DNA of 64,000 bases. Origin: Collinsella sp. AF08-23. Lineage in GTDB: Bacteria > Actinomycetota > Coriobacteriia > Coriobacteriales > Coriobacteriaceae. The DNA lies in contig NZ_QUHV01000009.1 of NCBI RefSeq assembly GCF_003479805.1, positions 1 to 64,000 on the forward strand, written 5' to 3'. The translations under genes were made by a program, and so were the position numbers. The notes beneath the pieces were generated by a model. That model was not told where the DNA came from. It ran no database searches and worked only from the letters and a program-made list of their open reading frames with translations. This document shows, one piece after another, positions 32,475 through 40,655 of the stretch (its first letter is position 1; each line of letters starts with the position of its first letter).

Positions 32475-32960
32475 CTATGCCCGCGTGCGCTCGATCTCGA
32501 CGGAAACGGTGCGCAGCGGCAAACCCACCGGCGCCCAGGGCTTCTCGAGCTTGACGCGCACGCCGTACGCGCCCGGGTAACGGTCGAGCAACATGGCGGC
32601 AACGCTTTCGGCCGCCGTCTCGATGAGTTTGAAGGTATGCACACGCATGAACTCGTCGATGGCATGAGCCGCCTCGCCGTAATGAATCGACACGGAAAGG
32701 TCATCGGTCTCCCCCGCACGACGCGTATCGGTATAGAGCGTCACGCTCACCACGAACTTCTGGCCGAGCTTGTTCTCCTCGGGAAAGACGCCGTGGTTGG
32801 CGAACACCTCGAGCCCCTCGATGGCGATTTTGTCGAGTGTATGCAGCTGCTCCGGGTCCAGGCGCGCGAGCTGCGTGCGCGTGGCGGGAAGGCCGGCCTC
32901 GCGTCGGGCAAGCGTACCGCGGTCGTCGACGATGTTCTCGGGCAGATGTTTCATATCCAT
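32475..32960 (-). CDS. folB: Dihydroneopterin aldolase
   Basis: 161 aa. FolB cleaves 7,8-dihydroneopterin to 6-hydroxymethyl-dihydropterin in folate synthesis. The conserved core starts IAIEGLEVFANHGVFPEENKLGQKF and ends VKLEKPWAPVGLPLRTVSVEIER, including the catalytic lysine of the LEKP motif and the tyrosine of IHYGE. About 40 extra N-terminal residues (MDMKHLPENIVDDRG...) precede the domain. SD GAGGAG before ATG. It is 26 nt after the HD-domain gene in the same operon. folE lies 6 kb away. Confidence 0.9.
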   Translation of the reverse strand: MDMKHLPENIVDDRGTLARREAGLPATRTQLARLDPEQLHTLDKIAIEGLEVFANHGVFPEENKLGQKFVVSVTLYTDTRRAGETDDLSVSIHYGEAAHAIDEFMRVHTFKLIETAAESVAAMLLDRYPGAYGVRVKLEKPWAPVGLPLRTVSVEIERTRA

Positions 32961-32986
32961 GGTGTGCTCCTCACGTTTCCACGCAC

Positions 32987-33589
32987 TTATATATCTATCG
33001 AAAGGTTCTTGCGCTCGTCTGGCCAATAGCAGGTGTCGCGGACGCGGCAGGCGTAGCAGGCGCGCGAACGGTTGTCGGCTTCTTTGATGAGATGGGCGAG
33101 TGACTCCGCCCCTTCGCCGCGACGCGTCCCGCTCGCATGACGCGCACTGCCCATGTACCCCCGGTCGTCAGCTTCACCCGTAGGGACCTCTGCAGCCCGC
33201 GGTGCGACAACGACCTCCCCGTCCGCGCACGCACCCCGATGTCCGGAGACGGCGGCAAGGATGACAGCCCGCTCATCGGCGTCGAATCGAAGGCCATCGG
33301 GCAAGCTGTCTAGGATGTCGGCGGCTATCCGTGCGCCCGCGACGTCGTGGTCCTCGCCCGTCGCGTACTGCTCAGAGCGGCCGAGGTCGTGCAGGAGGGC
33401 GGCGGCGTAGACGACCTCGCGGTCAAAGCCGAGCCCACGCTCGAGATTGAAAATCCAAGCGATGCGCGCGACGTCCAGCAGGTGCGTCATACCATGTTTG
33501 CAAAACTCCCGCGTTTGCTCGGCATCCTCGATGCGCCTCATGTGCCCGCGGAATGCGAAGCTATCTTCTATCGCATGAACACGTCGCAT
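32987..33589 (-). CDS. HD-domain phosphohydrolase-like protein
   Basis: 200 aa. Residues 10-120 contain an HD domain: KHGMTHLLDVARIAW, LLHDLGRSEQYATGEDHDVAGARIA, giving metal-binding H...HD...D. The C-terminus has a cysteine-rich ADNRSRACYACRVRDTCYW, which may bind a metal. The substrate is unknown. Starts at 33589 or 33601 are both possible; the former has a GGAGA SD. It is transcribed together with folB. Confidence 0.8.
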   Translation of the reverse strand: MRRVHAIEDSFAFRGHMRRIEDAEQTREFCKHGMTHLLDVARIAWIFNLERGLGFDREVVYAAALLHDLGRSEQYATGEDHDVAGARIAADILDSLPDGLRFDADERAVILAAVSGHRGACADGEVVVAPRAAEVPTGEADDRGYMGSARHASGTRRGEGAESLAHLIKEADNRSRACYACRVRDTCYWPDERKNLSIDI

Positions 33590-33815
33590 GTTCGTCTCCA
33601 TCAATCGCCAGCTGTTTAGCTGTTGTACCCAATCCATGCACAAAGCGGCGTGAACGGCTTTGGTAAAACGAAACACCACCGCACCGCCCAATTCCTACCA
33701 GTCACCGAAGAAGCCCCAACCAAGCGCCACAATTCCTACAAATCTCGCTAGCATAGGCATTCGTGAGGTCTTGCCCCATTGCGTCACGGCACGTCCCCAC
33801 GGGAAAGGAAGGGCC

Positions 33816-34208
33816 ATGGGACTACGTTCTTGGATTAAGAGGCACATCGGGCACCATGATGCTCCGCAGACTTCGCGGGCGCAGCAGGCCCCCGCGTCCG
33901 TCGAAGCACCACAATCCGCAGCCGAGGCAGCGTCGAGCACGCAGGCGCAGGATGCGTGGGAACCGGTTCCCGCATACCTGCCGGTCGATGCCCGCGAACA
34001 CGCACACGCATGTGTTATCGCATCGGCCATTGCCGCGGGGGACCACCCCGCGAGCGAATTTCGCGTCAAACGCGTGCTGATTGCGAATCCGGAGCACCGC
34101 ACGGTCTCGATCATCGCCACGGCGCTCGCCGCCGGTGCGCTCGAGCAAAGCTCGTTCACGGTCAAGAACATCTACAAGATGAAAGAGGAGGGCAGCCATG
34201 CTGCGTAA
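33816..34208 (+). CDS. Decarboxylase accessory (MmdE/OadG-like) subunit
   Basis: 130 aa first gene of the decarboxylase operon. N-terminal WIKRHIGHHD, then an Ala/Gln-rich linker, then a small domain HAHACVIASAIAAGDHPASEFRVKRVLIANPEHRTVSIIATALAAG that resembles the delta/epsilon subunits of methylmalonyl-CoA decarboxylases. It overlaps the next gene by 11 bp. SD GGAAGGG before ATG; the frame upstream is open but lacks a ribosome-binding site. Confidence 0.65.
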   Translation: MGLRSWIKRHIGHHDAPQTSRAQQAPASVEAPQSAAEAASSTQAQDAWEPVPAYLPVDAREHAHACVIASAIAAGDHPASEFRVKRVLIANPEHRTVSIIATALAAGALEQSSFTVKNIYKMKEEGSHAA

Positions 34209-34608
34209 ATTCAAGATCTCAATCGATGGGACCCAGTATTTGGTGGAGATGGAGGAGGTCGGCGCCCCGACCCCGACCCCGGCGGACGCCGCACCGGCGC
34301 CTGTTCCCGTCGCAGCCCCCGCACCTGCGCCCGCACCGGCTCCGGCTCCAACGCCCGAGCCCGCTCCTGTAGCCCCCGCCCCCGCTCCGGCCGGCGCCTT
34401 CTCTCAGACCGCACCCATGCCTGGCACCATCCTCGACATCCACGTGCACGTTGGCGATACCGTCGCCGCCAACCAGCCCATCATGATCCTCGAGGCCATG
34501 AAGATGGAGAACGAGGTCGTCGCCGAGCAGGCGGGCACCATCGCTTCCATCAACGTCGAAAAGGGCGCCATGGTGAACCCGGGCGACACGCTCTTCACCC
34601 TCGCCTAA
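34198..34608 (+). CDS. Biotin carboxyl carrier subunit of the decarboxylase
   Basis: 136 aa. An N-terminal ~25 residues are followed by an Ala/Pro hinge (residues 30-65), then the lipoyl/biotinyl domain with TAPMPGTILDIHVHVGDTV and the biotinylated lysine in EAMKMEN. The lysine of AMKM would be biotinylated by BirA encoded 3 kb downstream. It carries CO2 from the alpha subunit to the membrane beta subunit. Confidence 0.92.
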   Translation: MLRKFKISIDGTQYLVEMEEVGAPTPTPADAAPAPVPVAAPAPAPAPAPAPTPEPAPVAPAPAPAGAFSQTAPMPGTILDIHVHVGDTVAANQPIMILEAMKMENEVVAEQAGTIASINVEKGAMVNPGDTLFTLA

Positions 34609-34662
34609 GTACACCCCGACGCGCCGCCGCCAAGGCGGCGCTTTCTTCCAGAAAGAGGCACT

Positions 34663-35781
34663 ATGGAAATCCTACTCGACGGCGTGCAGGCGCTCATCGC
34701 CGAGCCGGGACGCATCGCGATGATCCTCATCGGCTGCGTCCTCATGTACTTGGGCATCAAGAAGGAGTACGAGCCCACGCTGCTCGTGCCCATGGGACTC
34801 GGCACCATCCTGGTGAACATTCCCGCATCCGGCGTCCTCATGACCGGCACCGAGCCCGGACCGTTCCAGATCCTGTTCGACGCCGGCATCGAGACCGAGC
34901 TGTTCCCGCTGCTGCTGTTCATCGGCATCGGCGCCATGATCGACTTCGGCCCGCTGCTCGCCAACCCGTTCCTGCTGCTATTCGGCGCGGCCGCGCAGTT
35001 CGGCATCTTCTTCGTGACCATCGTGGCCACGGGCGTGTTCGGCTTCGACATCGCCGACGCCGCCTCCGCGGGCATCATCGCCGCCGCGGACGGCCCCACC
35101 TCGATCTTCGTGGCCAACTCGCTCGGTTCGAAGTACATGGGCGCGATCATGGTCGCGGCGTACTCCTACATGGCGCTCGTCCCCATCATCCAGCCCATCG
35201 CCATCAAGGCCTGCACCACCAAGAAGGAGCGCGCCATCCGCATGACCTACCGCCCCGGCCAGGTTTCGCAGACGGCCAAGATCCTCTTCCCCGTCACCAT
35301 CTGCGTGGTCGCCGGCCTCATCGCCCCGGTGTCCCTGCCGCTCGTGGGCTTCCTCATGTTCGGCAACCTCCTGCGCGAGTGCGGCGTGCTCAACTCGCTT
35401 TCCGCCTCCGCCCAAAACGAGCTCGTGAACCTCATCTCCATCCTTTTGGGCCTGTGCGTCTCCGTGAAGATGGAGTACAGCGAGTTCCTGCAATTCGACA
35501 CGCTCATCATCATGGGCCTCGGCCTCATCGGCTTCATCATGGACTCCGTGGGCGGCGTCATGTTCGCCAAGCTCCTGAACCTGTTCCGCAAGGAGAAGAT
35601 CAACCCCATGGTGGGCGCCGCGGGCATCTCCGCGTTCCCCATGGCCTCGCGCGTGGTGCAAAAGCTCGCCACTGAGGAGGATCCCGGCAACTTCATCCTC
35701 ATGCAGGCCGCTGCCGCCAACGTCGCCGGTCAGATCGCCTCGGTCGTCGCCGGCGGTCTCGTCCTCGGCCTTTTGCTCTAG
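34663..35781 (+). CDS. Na+-translocating decarboxylase beta subunit
   Basis: 372 aa polytopic membrane protein of the OadB/MmdB/GcdB family; it couples decarboxylation of carboxybiotin to Na+ export. Visible family features: MILIGCVLMYLGIKKEYEPTLLVPMGLG, LLFIGIGAMIDFGPLLANP, ADGPTSIFVAN, and C-terminal GAAGISAFPMASRVVQK, AAAANVAGQIASVVAGGLVL. Normal length. Essential for Na+ motive force from fermentation. Confidence 0.95.
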   Translation: MEILLDGVQALIAEPGRIAMILIGCVLMYLGIKKEYEPTLLVPMGLGTILVNIPASGVLMTGTEPGPFQILFDAGIETELFPLLLFIGIGAMIDFGPLLANPFLLLFGAAAQFGIFFVTIVATGVFGFDIADAASAGIIAAADGPTSIFVANSLGSKYMGAIMVAAYSYMALVPIIQPIAIKACTTKKERAIRMTYRPGQVSQTAKILFPVTICVVAGLIAPVSLPLVGFLMFGNLLRECGVLNSLSASAQNELVNLISILLGLCVSVKMEYSEFLQFDTLIIMGLGLIGFIMDSVGGVMFAKLLNLFRKEKINPMVGAAGISAFPMASRVVQKLATEEDPGNFILMQAAAANVAGQIASVVAGGLVLGLLL

Positions 35782-35796
35782 AAAGGGGTGCTGGTA

Positions 35797-35955
35797 ATGA
35801 CCAATCTCATCGCATCGCTCGGACTTTCCACCGACCTGTCCCTCGCCATCCAGATCCTCATCTTAGGCTGGGGCGGCATCTTCATCGTCATGTTCGTCAT
35901 CTACGTGATCTCGCTCGCCCTCGCCCGACTCTTCCCGCCGTCGAAGGAGGCCTAG
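35797..35955 (+). CDS. 52-aa membrane subunit of the decarboxylase (OadG-like)
   Basis: A short gene with SD AAAGGGG, one transmembrane helix (LAIQILILGWGGIFIVMFVIYVISLALA) and a charged C-terminal tail (PPSKEA). It sits between beta and alpha genes, where the small anchoring subunit (gamma/delta) belongs. It stops 1 nt before the alpha ATG, so translation is coupled. Confidence 0.8.
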   Translation: MTNLIASLGLSTDLSLAIQILILGWGGIFIVMFVIYVISLALARLFPPSKEA

Positions 35956-35956
35956 C

Positions 35957-37351
35957 ATGACCCGCAAGATCCGCTTCATGGAGACCGTCCTGCGCGACGG
36001 CCAGCAAAGTCAGATCGCCACGCGCATGCCCATCGAGGACATGCTCCCCATCCTGGAAACCCTCGACGAGTGCGGCTTCGAGTCGCTCGAGGTCTGGGGC
36101 GGTGCCACCTTCGACAGCTGTCTACGCTATCTCAACGAAGATCCCTGGGAGCGCCTGCGCACCATCCGCGCCCACGTCAAGAACACCAAGCTCCAGATGC
36201 TGCTGCGCGGCCAAAACCTGCTCGGCTACCGCAACTACGCCGACGACGTGGTCGAGGCCCTGGTCAAGAAGTCGGTGGAGAACGGCATCGACGTCATCCG
36301 CATCTTCGACGCGCTGAACGACACCCGTAACCTCCAGACCTCCATCCGCGCCGCCAAGGAGGCGGGCGGCGAGGTCCAGGCCGCCATCTCCTACACCACC
36401 AGCGACGTGCACACCGTGCGCTACTTCGTGAGCCTCGCCAACGAGATGGCCCGCGCCGGCGCCGACTCCATTTGCATCAAGGACATGGCCGGCGTCCTCA
36501 CGCCCGACGTCGCCTTCGAGCTCGTGAGCGAGATCAAGGCCTCCTGCGACCTGCCGCTGCAGGTGCACACGCACGGCACCGCCGGCATCGCCCAGATGAC
36601 CTACCTCAAGGCCGTCGAGGCGGGCGCCGACATCATCGACACCTGCTCCTCCCCCTTCGCGGAGGGCACGAGCCAGCCCGCCACCGAGTCCATGGCCATC
36701 GCGCTGGAGGCCCTCGGCTACAAGACCGGCCTGGACATCGAGAAGCTCGAGGCCGTGGCAGCGCACTTCCTGCCCATCCGCAACCGCTTTTTGGACGAGG
36801 GTGGCCTGAACCCCAAGGTCATGGCCGTCGAGCCCAAGGCGCTGCTGTACAAGGTCCCCGGCGGCATGCTCTCCAATCTGCTTGCCAACCTGAAGGACAT
36901 GCATGTGGAGGACAAGTACGCCGAGGTGCTCGCCGAGGTCCCGCGCGTCCGCGCCGACCTGGGCTACCCGCCGCTCGTGACCCCGCTGTCCCAGATGGTG
37001 GGCTCCCAGGCGCTCATGAACGTCATCTCCGGCGAGCGCTACAAAGTCGTTCCCGCCGAGATCAAGGACTACGTGCGCGGTCAATACGGCCGTCCGCCCG
37101 TGACCATCTCAGAGAAGATCCGCCGCCAGATCATCGGCGACGACGAGGTCATCACCTGCCGCCCGGCCGACCTGATCGAACCCGCGATGCCGCGCCTGCG
37201 CGAGGAGATCTCGCAGTACGCCCGCTCGGAGGAGGATGTGTTGTCCTACGCCCTGTTCCCCGAGCAGGCACGCGACTTCCTCGGCCGCCGCGAGGACCCG
37301 TTCTACGACGTCCCCGTGCAGGAGGTCAACGTTTCCATCGACGTGGCATAG
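35957..37351 (+). CDS. oadA: Decarboxylase alpha subunit (oxaloacetate/pyruvate carboxyltransferase type)
   Basis: 464 aa. N-terminal TIM barrel of carboxyltransferase domains: ETVLRDGQQSQIATRM, IRIFDALNDTRNL, SICIKDMAGVLTPD and metal-binding THGTAGIAQMTYLKAVEAGADIIDTC. The biotinylated lysine of the catalytic barrel lies in IKDMAG. No biotin domain is fused, so the carrier is the separate subunit. The substrate is probably oxaloacetate; methylmalonyl-CoA or glutaconyl-CoA enzymes would have a different (propionyl-CoA carboxylase-like) alpha subunit. The symbol is therefore by family. Confidence 0.9.
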   Translation: MTRKIRFMETVLRDGQQSQIATRMPIEDMLPILETLDECGFESLEVWGGATFDSCLRYLNEDPWERLRTIRAHVKNTKLQMLLRGQNLLGYRNYADDVVEALVKKSVENGIDVIRIFDALNDTRNLQTSIRAAKEAGGEVQAAISYTTSDVHTVRYFVSLANEMARAGADSICIKDMAGVLTPDVAFELVSEIKASCDLPLQVHTHGTAGIAQMTYLKAVEAGADIIDTCSSPFAEGTSQPATESMAIALEALGYKTGLDIEKLEAVAAHFLPIRNRFLDEGGLNPKVMAVEPKALLYKVPGGMLSNLLANLKDMHVEDKYAEVLAEVPRVRADLGYPPLVTPLSQMVGSQALMNVISGERYKVVPAEIKDYVRGQYGRPPVTISEKIRRQIIGDDEVITCRPADLIEPAMPRLREEISQYARSEEDVLSYALFPEQARDFLGRREDPFYDVPVQEVNVSIDVA

Positions 37352-37436
37352 GGGGCTCCGGACAGTCAGGCCGGCTCCCGGCCCGACGTCAAGCTCCCGG
37401 CCCGATATCCTGCTCGGCCGCCACCATGAACGCACA

Positions 37437-37470
37437 GCGCCCGCGGCACGCAACGCCGCGGGCGCTTTTT
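37437..37470 (+). terminator. Terminator of the decarboxylase operon
   Basis: An 11-bp GC stem (GCGCCCGCGGC/GCCGCGGGCGC) with a 7-nt loop, followed by TTTTT. It lies 85 nt after the alpha subunit stop. The following ~170 bases to birA hold no gene. Confidence 0.9.
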
Positions 37471-37643
37471 GCGGGCCGAGATCGGTTCGGCAAGGACGGC
37501 GTGAGCCCGAGGATCGACGGACTGGAAACGACGTCTCTGACCCCGCAAACTCCCTCATGGAGACCACGCTTGGACACGTGCCTCGTCGCCGTAAACCGCC
37601 GAGACGGAGCTGGCCCCTCGTCTCCGACCTTAAGGCACTCGGG

Positions 37644-38531
37644 CTACTCGCCCATGAGCGAGAGCGGACGAATCGAGACATCCGCCGCATCATAGCCGGC
37701 AACCGAACCGTCCCGCTGCGCGACGAGCGCGCGGCCATACCCGTCGACTCCCAAAAACGTCCCCTGCGCTCGCTCCTCGCCGTCGATGGCATATACGCGC
37801 ACCCGCTGTCCCACAAAGGCAAGGCAAGCGTTATAAGGTGCCAGAAGGGGTGCCAGAGGACCTTCGGCGCCGCCGCGAACGGGGTCTTCCGCCCATCGGG
37901 CAATGTCATATCCCGGAACGCGCACACCAGGCCTCCCCGACCCGCGGTACGCCGCGGTTTTCCCGTAAGCGGCCTCCCAATCCGAGGCGGCATCCAAGAT
38001 GCGCTTTCGAACGAGCTCTGCCAGGTCCTCGAGCGACGGAGGCGTCATGCCCGGTGCGAGCTCGTCCAACAAGCCCGTCGGATGCAGCGCGGCAATGCTC
38101 CCCGATCGCGTCGATACGACGGGGGCTTCCATGTTCACCCCAATACCGCACACCGCGAAAACGTCCTCGCCCGTTGCGACAAGTTCGGTCAGGATACCAG
38201 CGAGCTTGTGATTACCTACCACGATGTCGTTTGGCCATTTGAGTCGAGCACGGGGACATCCCACCTCGCGAAGTGCCCCCAGGGCGCCCAAGGCGCAGGC
38301 AACGGGCAGGGCGGGCAGGGCCTCGCCCGGGACTTCGGGACGGATGAGGACGGATAGGTACAAGCCACCCTCGGGCGACGCCCAGTCGTGCGAGCGCTGC
38401 CCGCGTCCCGCAGTTTGGACGAGTGCCCTGAGCGCGGCACCATGGGGCGCACCCACGCGGCCGCGCCTCTTCATCTCGGCGTTCGTCGAGGGCACTTCAG
38501 AGCGCAGTTCGATCGGTTCTAGACTGTCCAT
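37644..38531 (-). CDS. birA: Biotin-[acetyl-CoA-carboxylase] ligase
   Basis: 295 aa. It attaches biotin to carrier lysines. Family motifs: biotinyl-AMP loop GRGQRSHDWASPEGGLYLSVL, KWPNDIVVGNHKLAGILTE and GIGVNM. C-terminal SH3-like domain begins near GQRVRVYAIDG. No N-terminal helix-turn-helix repressor domain, so it is a group I ligase. It is convergent to the biotin-dependent decarboxylase operon and surely serves it. Confidence 0.93.
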   Translation of the reverse strand: MDSLEPIELRSEVPSTNAEMKRRGRVGAPHGAALRALVQTAGRGQRSHDWASPEGGLYLSVLIRPEVPGEALPALPVACALGALGALREVGCPRARLKWPNDIVVGNHKLAGILTELVATGEDVFAVCGIGVNMEAPVVSTRSGSIAALHPTGLLDELAPGMTPPSLEDLAELVRKRILDAASDWEAAYGKTAAYRGSGRPGVRVPGYDIARWAEDPVRGGAEGPLAPLLAPYNACLAFVGQRVRVYAIDGEERAQGTFLGVDGYGRALVAQRDGSVAGYDAADVSIRPLSLMGE

Positions 38532-38594
38532 AAGGCCCCGCCATCTTCCTCCCCGCTGACGGCCGGTAGACCTCCCACGGATGCCCGGCCAACT

Positions 38595-38652
38595 GGTAGC
38601 ACAACTCGACAAAACTTCGCGAAATCGGGGGGTTTTTCCTAGTTATGCTACC
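38595..38652. repeat. 58-bp inverted-repeat element, copy 2 of the 24-bp repeat
   Basis: Left end GGTAGCACAACT (38595-38606) and right end AGTTATGCTACC (38641-38652) are inverted with one mismatch. The first 24 bases match those at 45-68 in inverse orientation. The middle holds GAAATCGGGG and a run of Gs and Ts. It sits between birA and folE, where neither gene uses it as coding sequence. A REP-like or small transposon-derived element fits. Confidence 0.6.
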
Positions 38653-38671
38653 ATCCGCACGCCAGCCGGTG

Positions 38672-39241
38672 TCATCTCCCCAACATGCGGAAGAAACGCT
38701 CTTCCCACTGCGCGGCCTCGACGCCGGACTCGGCACATACGCCACGACGGGCAAGCGTGGTGGTCTTGGTGCCGGGCTTCTGCACGCCGCGCATGGTCAT
38801 GCACAGGTGCTCGGCCTCGATGAGCACGATGGCCCCGGCACAGTCGAGATTGTCCATGAGGGCGTCGGCAATCTGGCCGGTGAGCTGCTCTTGCAGCTGA
38901 AGTCGGCGGGCGAACACTTCGACCGTGCGTGCAAGTTTGGAAAGCCCCGCCACGCGCCCATTCGGAATATACCCGATGGTCACCGTGCCGTAAAAGGGCA
39001 GCAGATGATGTTCGCACAGGGAGTAGAACGGGATATCGCGCTCTATGACGAGGCCGCTCTCGGTAACGGAAAAGGTCTTAGATAGATGCGCGGCCGCGCT
39101 TTGATCCATGCCGCCCGCGAGCTCGGCGTACATGCGTGCAACTCGATCGGGCGTCTCGAGGAGCCCTTCACGCGTCGGGTCCTCGCCAATGCCCTCGAGC
39201 AGCAGGCGAACCGCCTCGCACACCTTATCTTGATCGACCAT
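38672..39241 (-). CDS. folE: GTP cyclohydrolase I
   Basis: 189 aa. First enzyme of folate/pterin synthesis, converting GTP to 7,8-dihydroneopterin triphosphate. Zinc-site residues lie in [10 protein letters not shown] and the conserved HLCMTMRG. N-terminal [21 protein letters not shown] is typical of type I enzymes. It complements folB in the window. No other gene is in its transcription unit. Confidence 0.96.
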   Translation of the reverse strand: MVDQDKVCEAVRLLLEGIGEDPTREGLLETPDRVARMYAELAGGMDQSAAAHLSKTFSVTESGLVIERDIPFYSLCEHHLLPFYGTVTIGYIPNGRVAGLSKLARTVEVFARRLQLQEQLTGQIADALMDNLDCAGAIVLIEAEHLCMTMRGVQKPGTKTTTLARRGVCAESGVEAAQWEERFFRMLGR

Positions 39242-39316
39242 GTTTCACTCACTTTCCGCAGATAATATCGACAATCGTACCACGCGCCGGAAGACACGAG
39301 CCGCACCATGCGGCCT

Positions 39317-39931
39317 CTACACCCAATGCTGTGGGTAGCGCTCCCAATAGCCCGAGTAGGTTGACGCATCGGGCGCGAAGTCGATTTGACAGAGTTTGAA
39401 TACCACGTCAATGCCCTTGGGCTGCCAGTGCTCTCGATACGAATAGCGATATGTCATGCCACAGTGCTCCATCACGCGACCAGATGCCGGGTTGAGCTCA
39501 TCGTGCGTCGCCGTGACGAATGGATAGCCCGCTCGGCGAGCCTCACCGAGCATCGCTCGCACCGCCTCGGTCGCGAAACCTTGGCTCTGCGCATCGCGAG
39601 CCAGGGCGTACCCCATATCATATGCGTCGCCCTCAGCGTCGATGCTCACGAAGCCGAGCAACTCGCCCGCCTCTACGCGGCCGCGCTTGCGGCAAATCGC
39701 GCAATGCATGTCGAGCGGCAGCCCATCCGAGCGGCGTTCGTCCGCGTCGGCCGCGCGATACCATCGCAGGTAATTCTCCTCAAGATAGCTCGCCGTATCT
39801 GCCACACTCCCGTGCACGGCGTACGGCAAGAAACGATTCACCTGCGCATCGCTCATCATGGGGAACAGCGCCGACGCGTCCGCCTCGGTAAAGCGACGCA
39901 GCACGAGCCTATCTGTCTCCAACGTTCGCAT
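39317..39931 (-). CDS. GNAT-family N-acetyltransferase, RimJ/RimL-like
   Basis: 204 aa. Starts MRTLETDRLVLRRFTEADASALF, typical of the RimJ/RimL type. Acetyl-CoA loop region: LARDAQSQGFATEAVRAMLGEARRAG, with HDELNPASGRVMEHCGM following. Substrate unknown; could act on ribosomal proteins or small amines. SD AAAGGGGAG before ATG. Confidence 0.88.
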   Translation of the reverse strand: MRTLETDRLVLRRFTEADASALFPMMSDAQVNRFLPYAVHGSVADTASYLEENYLRWYRAADADERRSDGLPLDMHCAICRKRGRVEAGELLGFVSIDAEGDAYDMGYALARDAQSQGFATEAVRAMLGEARRAGYPFVTATHDELNPASGRVMEHCGMTYRYSYREHWQPKGIDVVFKLCQIDFAPDASTYSGYWERYPQHWV

Positions 39932-40040
39932 CGTCTCCCCTTTCCCGTGCGCCACATGCCGTGGTGACACACATCAAACGCCACCGACTGCCGCGATGCC
40001 GTGACCACCGCGCGGCCCATCCCGTCCTCGCCGACCGCGC

Positions 40041-40622
40041 CTACATCGAATGCGCTGCGTACACCTCGGCGTCCCTCCACAGACGCACAGCGTCCGCGGG
40101 GGCCTCCCCCGCAGCGAGCGCGGCGAGCGTGGCGGGCATGTCGATGATGCGCTGGTTGGACGAACCGCGAAAACGCAGCGTGATGTCGTGCAGGTCTTGG
40201 ACGAAGGGGCCATCCACCAGCACGTCGATGCAGGCAAGCAAGCGGTCGGTGAACTCCGTATGGTGTCGCCCACCCGCCACGAGCTCGCGGTCCCATGTGT
40301 CGCCTGTAAAGCACCAGATGGTCTTGCCGCAGCTGCGCGGGAACTCCTTGCGAACGCGCTCCACGAACTCGACCAGGCCCTCTTGGTTCTCGGGCTCCAT
40401 GGGCTCGCCGCCCAACAGCGTCAGCCCGTCCACGTAATCGGGGCGCAGGCTCCCGATGATCTCGTCGGCCACCTCGGCCGTGAAGGGCTTGCCCGCGGCG
40501 AAGTTCCACGCCACCTCGTTAAAGCAATTCTTACACCCACGGCGGCACCCGCTCACAAACAGCGTCGTACGAACCCCCTCGCCGTTGGCGATATCGAAAT
40601 GCTTGATCTCTGCGTAGTTCAT
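40041..40622 (-). CDS. nrdG: Anaerobic ribonucleotide reductase activating enzyme
   Basis: 193 aa radical SAM enzyme that generates the glycyl radical on NrdD. The Fe-S motif is SGCRRGCKNCFN (C-x3-C-x2-C), followed by LTLLGGEPM. It begins 33 nt after nrdD. GGAGGGG lies before the chosen ATG. Typical NrdG length is 155-190 aa. Confidence 0.93.
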   Translation of the reverse strand: MNYAEIKHFDIANGEGVRTTLFVSGCRRGCKNCFNEVAWNFAAGKPFTAEVADEIIGSLRPDYVDGLTLLGGEPMEPENQEGLVEFVERVRKEFPRSCGKTIWCFTGDTWDRELVAGGRHHTEFTDRLLACIDVLVDGPFVQDLHDITLRFRGSSNQRIIDMPATLAALAAGEAPADAVRLWRDAEVYAAHSM

Positions 40623-40655
40623 AACGCCGCCCCTCCGGCCCATCGGGATCGCCCT

